NCBI GenBank assembly: GCA_022828595.1
Contig: JAKGHH010000001.1
Coordinates: forward strand, 120,788,999-120,852,998
Source of the DNA: Nelumbo lutea
Taxonomy: Eukaryota > Streptophyta > Magnoliopsida > Proteales > Nelumbonaceae
Length of the DNA stretch: 64,000 nucleotides
Direction of reading: 5' to 3'
The notes beneath the pieces are model-generated. The model saw only the letters and a program-made list of their open reading frames with translations, did not search any database and was not told the DNA's origin. The position numbers were made by a program, and so were the translations under genes. Below, piece after piece: positions 28,401 to 40,400 of the stretch; the stretch's first letter is position 1, and each line of letters begins with the position of its first letter.

Positions 28401-31400
28401 ACTGTTCAGCTACTTAAAGTAGCCGCCCTACTAAGGGTATTTTTGTAATGTTTCATTCTTTTATTTCAAGTATATAAATCAAGAGGGGTTGGCGGCCAGA
28501 TCTATTCAATTATGGCGACGTCCCACACTCTTTTCTTCTCTATCTTTCTCTCTTGCTGAAACCTTTCAGTTTCTATTACTTTTATTCACAAAGCATACAT
28601 CAAAATCAGTTATCAGCAATTTCTACTCGAAGTAGTATTAGCCAACAAAATGGCATTATCCCTCTCTCTCCTACAAGGAGAGGGGTTTATATAGAGGAGG
28701 GAGATGGTTAGGTAACTCCCCACCCCTCTCTTCTTAGGGTGCCCATTTAAAGTGGTTAGAGGAGGGAAAGTAACTCCCTCTTCCTAGGATGACATGTGTC
28801 ACCCCACTTAAAGTGGTTAGAGGGGGGGAAATTACTCCCTCTTCCTAGGGTGACATGTCTCACCTCACTTAAAGTGGTTAAAAGAGGGAAAACAATTTCC
28901 TCGTCCTAGGGTGACACCTGTCATCCCACTTAAAGTGATTAGAAGAGGGAAAATAGCCCTCTTGTTAGGATAAGAAAAGTGGCATCCCTTTTATAAATAA
29001 ATGGGGCACCTAAAAAGATGATTAATTAATATAAAATTTAATTCTTTTAGGTTCTGCTGTCCCATTAATGGGCTCTACTGCAGGTCCATTAAATGCTTAC
29101 TACATAATAATAGGGCCCAATTAACTTAGGGCCTGCTGTTCACTAAAATGGACTGCAGGCCATTTTCTTAAACAAATTATTTCAGCCCACCGAGGACCGG
29201 GTTTAAAAGATCAATTTGGAAAGAAAGGCTCTTTTCTCTCTTTCTTTTTTAAGCTGTGATTGGGAGTACTTTTTTTTTAAGATAAATAAAAAAAAAAACT
29301 TCATAGACTTAACAAACACCCATCACTATTTTTCAAATTACCTATTCTTCTTTTGGGGATATTGGAGAAAATGGATTGGCAGACCATTTTAATCATGAAT
29401 AACTTCTTTGATAAATCTGACATAAATCTACTTCATTCAAGTAATAATGGAAAAAGAAAGGGGAATGAAAGCATACAACAGTGAAAAGCAGAATTAATGA
29501 AGGAATACAAATGAAAGCAGATTACAGAATGAGATACTCAAGACTCTCATAGAAAGATCATAACTTAGATCAGAATGTTGAAATGGACAAGTGTAAAGAC
29601 GAGAAAGGCTAAAATTAAAAATGAAAACATTATTACCTTTTTTATCGGTAACTGATAAAACTTTATTAATTAGTGAATAAATAAGTGTAAATACAAGCAA
29701 GGTTCAAAATATTGATACACCTGATATGCACAAACCTTGCATATTGGGTGTTTCCAAAGCATGCAAGCCTTTAGTTTTTTTTGCAAAAGTCTAGGGGGTT
29801 GGTCTTTGGCTTGACTACATCCTGAAATTGCCAAAAACCCAATATGTTTTTTATTTAGGCATATTGGGGTGCTATCAAAATGATACGGTACGCCCAATAC
29901 ACCCCAATATGTGATGAATTTTCTTTTTTAGAAAAGTTAAGTATAGCATAATGTTTTGATATCAAAAGTATGGTCCTCAGTACAATGAGAAATGCACATG
30001 ACATCCAATTAAGGACTCCCAAAAAAACCACCCTCAAAAAAGAAGAAAAATACAATTTCTAAATACATTATGGACAGACAGACAGCCCTTTAAAAACCGT
30101 ACTGCTGCATTAATCACCACTGATTCTGATGCTGACTTCTGCTCAAAAATTCTGCAGTTTCTTCATGACAAATGGCCCACAAAATTGCAGCTGGAATATA
30201 GAACCAATAGATCTTCCATTTTCTTGACATACCTGGGACTTGCCAGCCTTCTAACAGTTCATTCACCAACCCAGGGGTACACGAATGCAAGTTTATAGCT
30301 CCAAGAAAATAGTGCCAGATTGAAGCACTAACATCTACATGCAGAAACAAGTGGCTAGAAGTCTCCTCCTCTTGGTTACAGAAAACACAAAGCAAATCTG
30401 GAACATTAAAACCTTTCTTCAACAGCATGGACTTTGTCAAGCATTTTTCCAAAACAACCACCCATAGGAAGAATTTTACTTTTGATGGAGCTGCACTCCC
30501 CCAAATGATCTTACTTGAGAATAAAACCCTTGCCTCACCAAACAAGACCAATATGGAAGGATTTAACAGAAAACTCTCCAGTGTTTGTCCACTTCCAACA
30601 TCTTGCATCTTGAACTTACAGGTTCAGCTGTTGACTTTGAAGGACTTGAAAAAGTTGGGCCACCAAATCCAGTTACCAATCATTAAAACTTCTCCTGAAG
30701 GAAGGTGGCCATGTAATCCTATTGTTCTCCACCAACAAAAGAATCTGCAACTAAGGCTGACCTGTTTGCAGCCACATTAAAGAGAGCCGAAAAATACATC
30801 GGATATGATTTCCCCCTTAGGGTACTAGACCCCAAACACTACTCTCTTTCCACCCCTTGTTTTGCTAAACCACCTGCTAGGCTGTTTACAGATCTGTGAA
30901 CTCATTCAACCTTTGAACCCAATTCTTGCATGAGAGATCCTGTAGTTTGTGTCCATACTTCCATGATCCCTTTTGATTGTTTTGCAACCACCTTGTTACA
31001 ATCCTTGAGTTCCCTTCTACGATTAAGTTTTTGAAGTTTAGTTGCTTTGCTCTTTTTAATCCCTGCTACACTATACATAGCTCAACCCTTTTTTTTTTGA
31101 TAAATGATAGCTCGATCGCTGTTGAATCCCCAACACCCATGGGAATTGAAAATGGAGCTAGTATATTACCTCCACTTTTCCTCATTAACTCCTCCCACCC
31201 CTGAAACTCCTGGATTACCTATACTGCATCTGTCAAAGTTAAGTTTGATGTATGTTTGAGGTGAGGGCCTCCATTCAACACTTATATAGGACTGCTCACA
31301 GAGGATTCTTCCACTATTTTCCAGTTTCTTGTGAAAAATAAAATAAAAGAATGAAAGCATTATTGGAACTTCCATGTAGCTCTAGCTCCAATAGGTGTCA

Positions 31401-34400
31401 AGATGAAAGAAAATCAACAGAGATGGTCTTGTCAAGCCGACTGCAAACAAGATTAACTGATTAGGCACACTTTGAAGCTCTAGATAGGGCAAGGAGAGGG
31501 AGAAAATGTGATTATGATTGTAAGAAAAGACTTGGAACCTTATGAATTAATTTAAAAATATGGCCTTCATGGGGTGGAATGGTAAAATAGGATTCATGTT
31601 AGCCTATCTTTTGTTTCTTAATAAAATCAGTTGCTCTTTTTCTCTCAAAAAATGTTACCAAGCCAAAATAGTTGGGATGGGAAATTGTAGGCCAAGCATT
31701 TACGCTTAAGAGTCTAACCAGAGCAACGGGTTGAGAATGAATAATAGCATAAAAAATGAGCTATTAAATTGAAGGAAGATATTGTCATATAAAACAACTA
31801 ATAACCAATAAACCAGAACAAATTCATATACTGGGAAACCATGTTAACATAACTATGCCAGAACATGTTTCACCAGATATCATCATCATCATATGCCTGG
31901 TCCCAAACATATGGGGTCAGCTACGTGAATCCTGTTTCACCATTACATTCTGTCCAGTGCCATATCAATTGTTAAATCATGAGCACTTAAATCATTTCTT
32001 AGTACTTCAACCCATGTCCTTTTTGGTCTGCCCCTAGTCCTGTTTCACCAAATAAATGATAATTTTTCAATGAATAATATGGTAATTCACACTAAGGGTG
32101 GATAATAGCCTAGACACAGTACAGCTTGTATCTGGAACAATAGATTAAAGAGGTAAAAGCAACTACACAAATCTTGATATCATAATATTTGGTGGTTCAA
32201 GGAAAATGCACATATAACATGGAAGAATACATTAATGAAACACTGAGTGTAAAACTACAGTAAAAGGGCCTGTCCCTGTCCTAACCATCATTATCATCAT
32301 CATCATCTATGCTTTGTCATTACTATATGGGGTTGGCTACATGAATCCATTTTGGCCATATCATTCTGTTCAGTACCATATCCATCGTCAAATTATGGGC
32401 ACCTATTTCTTACTGCTTCCACCCAAGTCCTTCAGCCCATCCCAGTCCTAACCATTCAGCTAATTCTCCAGTTTGAACCACAAAAAAAGAGAAGTACTCG
32501 ACATGGAAGCAACAAAATATAATGTAACCAAAACTCCATTTACAAGGCAAGAAAATCTTACACTAGCATTACATCCTCAACTGTGGATGCAATTGGTCCA
32601 ATAATTTCAACAGTCCCACTATCACAGAGTGCCCTGGAAACAAACTTAGAAAGATTATAATCTTGACCTTATGGTGTCAACAAAATAATCATATCATGAC
32701 CATACTAACTGAAATAGAAAAAAGATATACAAACATGCAAGCCTAAAATTAGCTAAGGAACCATTTTTATGACCACAATTCACTTCCTGTGATAAGAAAT
32801 ATGCGATATCATTCAAGTATCTTCAAAGTGTCATAAAGAAAAAACACTAAGAGAATTATGATATGATCCAATAAGGCTGATAAGGAGCTATACAGTATTT
32901 CTTACATGCTGAAACAAACAAATGAGTTCAAGTCACAGGACTACATATAATGCTTTATCTTTTTTAACAATGATATCTTACCAAGTAAGGTGCTTATTTT
33001 GCAATTTTGGTTATATGGATTAGCAACATTTCCATCCATCCAATATTACCCAATATATAGGAATGTATAAACTAATAAAAGAGATGAAAAATAAAAACCA
33101 AGCAATACCAATCTTAAGCTTCTAAGCAGAAATTTTGAAATTTTAGATATCAGTTTCTTTGATTGGTAAAATAGCTCTTTAGTGATATAATTACAAAAGT
33201 TCATTACAAACAAGAAAATTTTTGGTATAAACAGATGGAAGTTAAAGGAGGAATTTGGCATACACCTTCATGTTCTAATAATCGCACAACAAGATCAATC
33301 TTTTCAATGAATAATTTTTAATTCCACTTATACCTATGTTCAGACATTTGGAAACTCCTCTTGTCCTCTTTTAAGTGCCCTAACTGCTTGACCCAGCATT
33401 AATAGATTGTTGAGTTTAGTAGCATATATGCTTTATACTTACATAACATGTTCTAAATGCCTCTGAATACATCATTATCAGCAACAGAGCCTTGTCACAA
33501 TTATTTGGGCTCTGTTACATGAATTATGAACCTGAATCAAGTTCCAAAAGTTGTTAGCAAGTTTAATATAAGATATATTTACTACAAATTGTCCACAAAG
33601 AGAATTCAATGTAACTTTCTCTGTCATTCATACTAAAAGTAAACCAAGTTTCACTGCCTCGAACAGTTCTGTCTGTTATTTAGGGGATCAAGATAAATAT
33701 AATATAGAGATAGTAAATATACCATATATTAGTCATTTATTACACTGTGCATATAGCTTGCGACCTTACCCTTTCATGTCAGTACGCCCGTATGTTGATT
33801 TCAGGCCCACCACACCACAGAGTGAAGAAGGAATCCGAACTGAACCTGCACTTTGCATATGGTGCATACCACCAAATAAGGACATTTCTAGAGAAAGAAT
33901 CTTTATCTATATATCTATTATTTTAATTTTACAACCTCCACCATCTGTTCCCAGTGCAGCTGAACATAATCCAGAAGCTACAATTGCTGCTGGGCCTGAG
34001 GAAGATCCACCTGTATACCTTTCAACATCATGCGGGTTCCTTGTTGTTCTGTTATGGAGCACAGTCTTGTCAAAATATTAAGACACTAAACTGATTTCAA
34101 AGATATCATAGAAAAAGACAAAAAAAAAAAAAAATGCACAAGTGGGTGGGAGATGAAAAGAACTTATGCTAGCTAGGTAGTTCTGCTACAAATGTGAATA
34201 AAGATAATTTTCTGTACCAACCTTATAAAAAGAAAAAGAATTTGAACTCTGAGAAGTTCACATGAGTTCCAGGAAGCATTAGAAACAGGAAATGAAACCA
34301 TTATAATGTAAAAGTGAAAGGCAGAAATCCATGCAATTATGAATTTCTCTTCCTTATGGAAAACTTTGATAGCATATAGAATGAAATATTCCATTTAAGC

Positions 34401-37400
34401 TTGTTTTTAACATCTTAAAGCATAAATTCATCATATAAAATGGATCCATTACACGTGCTACTAAAAACAGAAATTAAGGCCTTCATTAGATTTCAATAAA
34501 TAAACTGATTTCTAGCTCTTATTAATATTTTGACAATTTCAGTTTTAGATAATCAACTAATAGGTTCAAAAGCAAAACTAAAACGAAAATGATCTTATGT
34601 ACATGTCCTCCAAATTCTATCAGTCAGATACCAACAAGTGATGGAATCGGCAAACAGACAGGCTGTCAATAGAATCAGCATAATCACACAATGGAGAAAT
34701 ATAGAGCCAAGTATACAAGATGAAGTGAAATAAAGTAGCATATAGGGTCCTAATTCCTAAATGCAGCTCCAAGATGACCAACCAGAGCAGAGAAAGACAA
34801 ATATGAAATAAAGGTAATTATACAATATTGGCAATCCTTACACCAAAGGAAACTATCAATACCAAAATAAAAATACTTAATTTACATAATCACGCAATGG
34901 AGAAATATAGAGCCAAGTATACAAGATGAAGTGAAATAAAGTAGCATATAGGGTCCTAATTCCTAAATGCAGCTCCAAGATGACCAGCCAGAGCAGAGAA
35001 AGACAAATATGAAATAAAGGTAATTATACAATTTTGGCAATCTTTACACCAAAAGAAACTATCAATACCAAAATAAAAATACTTAATTTACATACATCTA
35101 TTAGCAGTACTGATACTATAAAATTTGAGACAATGTTTCCAATTTCTTTGTTTCTTTTCTGGAGTGAAGGCCAATGTTTTAAAAACCAAGCTGGAACCGG
35201 AACCACTTTGGCCACCATTTTCCGAGGTCAGCAGTTTGACCGTCCGGTTCAAACAGCCAGCCTGTTCCAATTTAAAAATAAAAAATGGCCAAAAAAATTC
35301 CGGGTTGAACAAGACGGTTTGACCGCCCGAGTCGATGGGCCACTGACCAAGTCAACAGTGTTTGGCCAAGAAACGGGTTAAGGGTGAAATGGAACCAGTT
35401 GCCTGAACGGTTTCCAGGCCAAGCGGTCCAACCATTTGGGTCAACAAAGATTCGAAAACCATGGTGAAGATTCCATTTCTCTTACAACTTAAGAGTATAG
35501 CATGACACTTTGTCAGATTGAAGATGAAAACATGTCCAAAGTACTATGAACTCAACAAAGCCTTATCCCAAGTGTATGGGATCAGCTATGCAAGAATCCA
35601 GTTTTGCCATTTCACTCTACCAAAGGAAATATACTCCCAAATATTCACAAATTATTGCTCCAAGAATCTATCACATACACATAATTTTTTATAACAATTT
35701 AGAATCTTCATTGTTTCTATCTAATTTCCCATAATGTGCTTTAGTCCCATCTTCTATTTCTCTTAACCATTTACTCAGCCAAGCAACCATGCAACAAAAG
35801 GTAACTGAAAGTGCACCTCCATTACATCCAATGTCCTAGTTTATAAACATTGCCTAAAGGTTTCCTACAACATTCAACAAATAAGCCATGAAAGGAGTTT
35901 GCAGATGGAAGATAGTGGAGGTTACCATACCCATTATTGTTGAAGAGGCTATGGATAAGGATGACTTACAGCTCAATCTGTTCTTTGACTTATTTCACTT
36001 GGGAATTGCATGCCAATTTTGTGAGATTATTTTAATGCTAAACCCTACAAAATTTACTGGGAAATGAAAAATAAGGTAATAACAGAGAATTATCTCCATG
36101 AGCATCAACAAGAACAGTCCTTATTGAGTCCCTTTAAGTATTTCTTCTGTGCAACTAAAGCATACATTAGTAGTATATGGCTATATGTATTGCATTCAAT
36201 CACAAGTGCCCCTCATATGCTTTATGCTTAGTAGAAATAATTGATAATAAAATAACAGAAATGAAAAAAAAAATGAAAAGATGCAAATATTTTGGAAACT
36301 TAATTCAATTGATTCAATAACATACATGGAAAATTCATAGTCATGCATATATAACTTCGCAGTTATGCAACTTCTACTGAAATTCAATCAACTTTTGGAG
36401 AACATCTTATGTGGTCAGATGACAGTATTGGACAATTAACTGCAATGAAACCAAAAGGCAACACATCCAAAAAATATGTTTTATATATTACGAAATAAGT
36501 AGTTCATAAGCATACTGTTGTACTCAAATAGGATATTTACTAAGGAAGCCATGTGTAGGTGCACATACTGTGGATGAAAATCACATAAACAAATAGTTGG
36601 AGAAAACATATTTGATAAAGATTCTCTAGAGAATGCAAGTGTATATCTGTCATCTATGAAAGCAGAGTGCCAAACATATCCATATTCAAAATATGAAATT
36701 CATCCTTGTACCATTTTCTCCTGAAAATACCGAAACACGAATTTTTTAGACTTAAAATAAACCTGATCTGAATTTCTGAAATAACTTAAAACCAAAATGC
36801 TGGTTGAAATAAGAACTTCAAGCACATCCTTTACCCATAATTTGGATTATTTCCAGTTGTCCCAAGACCCAATTCATGCATATTTGCTTTTCCAACAAAA
36901 ATCACACCACAGCTTCGCAATCTTGAAACAGAAACAGCATCTTTCTCAACCGTGCGGACCTCATGAAGCCATGTTGTTGCACCTGATGCACACAACACCA
37001 AGCTGAATATGCTAGTATCTTAGTTGGAAAAGAAGACAGAAGGTGGTGGGTCCTAAGAGCTTACCCTTAGTTGGATATGGGCAACAGTCTATATCATCCT
37101 TTATTGCCATAAAAATCCCATCTAAAATAGACAATGGGTTTCCTGCAAAAGCATTGTTCACAGTTATATATTTGAGAGGCTAAGAGACTGACAATGGATA
37201 GGACTCAGTTTTGGTAAAAAAATCTGGTATCCCTGCAATACACTGTACGAAAATTTTTCAGAGAGAATTAAAGCAGTACCTTTTAGAATAGCTTAGCAGG
37301 AAGCAAGAAACAAAAAATTACAAATTTATGCAAGAATGAATTGGCAGTACCTTCCTCAAACCTTCGTGTAGAAGCTGCAGCTTGTTTCCTTACTTCCTCA

Positions 37401-40400
37401 GCACTAAAAGTGATGAATAATGCCATTAGAGGCTTCTTATTATTCAACTCCTCGACAACTGAGATGATATTTTCTGCAACCTAGATGGTGAAAGTTAATT
37501 TCTTCCTTTGTAATCTAATTAGTAGATCACAATAATATCAAGCAATTTGCAGCGACTTACCATTGAAGGGGTTACAAGTCTACTCCGATAAGCATGTGCG
37601 TAATCACGAATCTTCCAGTACAAAAATGGAACCGAGTCACCAGTCCAGCAGCGGGCAGGATCATAAGATGGAAGACACTTCAATGCTAAATCAACACGGT
37701 CAGTAGGTCTAATATCTTCTTCAATGACAACAACACCAGGTTCCATCTCTACATCACAAGCATCATATATCTGTATTATTAGTTCAATGCCATGGATGAC
37801 AATACTCTGAGGGAATTTGAAAACACATACATCCTATATGCCTGATTAGATCATTAAACACTAATGTTTAATTCCATTACAGTGCCCACCTTCCCCTTCC
37901 TAGATCCTTTCTCCACAAAATTTTAACAGTCAAACTGGTAAACAAGCAAAAGAAAATAGTATTCTTATTAAAGAAATACAAGAAAAGATCACTTGTAGTC
38001 TAATTAAAGACGCTCTTTGATTCATTCTTAACAAGATAATTATACAGAGAAAATAGAAAAACAAATGGCATGACATTTCTTCATACAGTTCAATATATAT
38101 TTCTCTATCTTAAAATGCACATGGCCACAGAAGCCTTTCTTTCCATTAATTAATTGATTGAGGATGGGGGGTTCCAGTGTTTTAAAAGCACAAGGTGCAA
38201 AAAAGGCGCAAGGTGAGGCACGTGCCTTTTTGAGGCAAGGGGCACAATTAAAAAAAAAATAAAGCTAAAAATTCAAAAAAATTATAAAACATAATATTAA
38301 TAAAAATATAAACTTAAGTTTTAAAAAACCTATTATCTAAAATTAAAATACATAAATATAATATGTAAAGCATATTCAGATGAGAATTTAAAAATGAAAT
38401 CAAACATATAAAACCCACAATCTCTTTTTTTCTCAATTGCATCAAGTAGTTAATATGACATATTACATTCCTAATTCTACGAGCCGCCTTTGTGCCATGC
38501 CCCTCGAGGCCAGCCCAAACAAGTCCATGTTAGGGTCTTAAATTCTAGTTTTCACACAAAAAATAATAATTTTACAGTTTTAATTGCTTTTAAGAAGATA
38601 TTTTATTAGGATGAATGAATGGACAACATTACCAAATAGGGGATTCTCAAAGCAATTAAAACTGTAAAATTATTATTTTTTGTGTGAAAACTAAGAATAT
38701 AAGACCCTAACATGGACTTGTTTGGGCTGGCCTTGAGGGGCGTGGCACGTCCGCCCCCGGCCCAGCGGCCAAACTCAAAAAAGGGAAAAAGCAGCAAATT
38801 TTCAAAAGGCGCACGCCTGGGCTAAGGCGCAAGGCGCACCAAGCGTGCGCCTTTTGAATGGGTTGTGCCTAGGACTGCGCCTCGCCTGTGCGCCTAGGCG
38901 CGCCTTTTAAATCACTGGGGGGTTCTATATAGAAACCTCATAGAAATGGATCATTGGAAAGAGAATGCCTTGTATGAAATATAAAGACGTAATTTTCACC
39001 ACTCGTTCAAGATATTGGCTTCTAAAAGAACTGAAAATTTAAGGAATTGATATCCACACAAGAATTGGGTAATAACTGTTAGTAAACCCTAGTAGATTCT
39101 AGGGTTGAAGTAGAGAAGAAGAAAGAAAAGAGAAAGAGGAAGAAGAAATGAAGAAGAAGAAAGGAAAGGTTCGGCCAGACTAGAAGAGAGTCTAAATCAC
39201 CCTTCCCTAGCTGACCCACTTGTATTTATTCAAAAAACATAGTTACAAGAAAGACCATTTTGTCCCTCATAGAAGATGGGACTTAAACACAGATACAATA
39301 GACCTTTCACTCTCAAGAAAGATAATCCAGAATGACCAAAATACCCCTGACTCGAGCATTCTAACACTCCCCCTCAAGCTAGAGAGTATATATCATATAG
39401 TCCCAGCTTGTTACAAATGTAATCTATTCTTCCCCGAGACAATCCCTTTGTGAGAAGATCTGCCCATTGATTTCCTGAGCTCACATGAGATGTGGTTATC
39501 ACTCTACTTATCACTTTATCTCTTACAAAGTGACAATCAACCTCAATATGCTTAGTTCTCTCATGAAAGACGAGATTGGAAGAGATGTGAACAGCAGCTT
39601 GGTTATCACAGTATAGTTTCATGGGTTTGTCAATTGAGAATCCCATCTCTTGAAGCAAGTTCTTCAGCCATACTAGCTCACATGTGGTATGAGCCATAGC
39701 CCTGTACTCTGCTTCTGCACTTCTTGCCACCACTGTTTGTTTCTTGCTCTTCCAAGTTACAAGATTGCCACCGATGAAGGTACAATACCCTGTAGTTGAT
39801 CTCCTATTTGATATAGAACCAGCCCAGTCAGCATCTGTGTACCCTACTATCTCAAGAGTTCCTCCACTTTGGTATAACAAACCACGACCTGGAGCACCTT
39901 TTAGGTACCTAACAATTCTCAAAACAGCTTCCCAGTGAGGAACCCGAGGATTTTGCATAAACTGGCTCACCACACTCACAGCAAATGATATATCTGATCG
40001 GGTAATGGTCAGGTAGTTCAATTTGCCCACCAACCTTCTGTATCTTCTAGGATCATCAAACTCTTCACCCGCATCAACACTCAGCTTGGCATTGAGTTCC
40101 ATAGGAGTCTCTGCTGGTTTAGCACCTAACCACCTTGTCTCTTCAAGTAAATCAAGAACATATTTTCTCTGACATAGGTTGATCCCATGTTTTGACCTCG
40201 CAACCTCTATTCCCAGGAAATATTTCAACTTCTCTAGATCTTTCGTATTGAAGTGATCCTGTAAGAATTTCTTCAACCTGTTGATTCCATTGCTATCACT
40301 CCCAGTTATGACAATATCATCCACATACACAACTAGCAAGATTTTCTCATCCTTTGAGTTATAGTTGAACACAGAATGATCAACCTGACATTGTTTCATC

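Larger units (their letters stand above)
22953..28627 (+). mobile_element. Ty1/copia element copia-3
   Basis: 5.68 kb element of a different copia family in FAAH intron 10, antisense to the gene. LTRs 22953-23301 and 28282-28627, PBS at 23302, purine tract cttgagggggag at 28270-28281. Flanks CAAAG / CGAAG are a one-mismatch 5-bp target duplication. Confidence 0.9.

Noticed and set aside
22953..28627. copia-3 or its relatives as an infectious retrovirus
   Set aside because: No envelope-like ORF after RNase H; the domain order is plain copia.
35034..35381. 115-codon ORF as a gene
   Set aside because: Most of it is the CATGG MITE; both strands are open because of AACCG-type composition.
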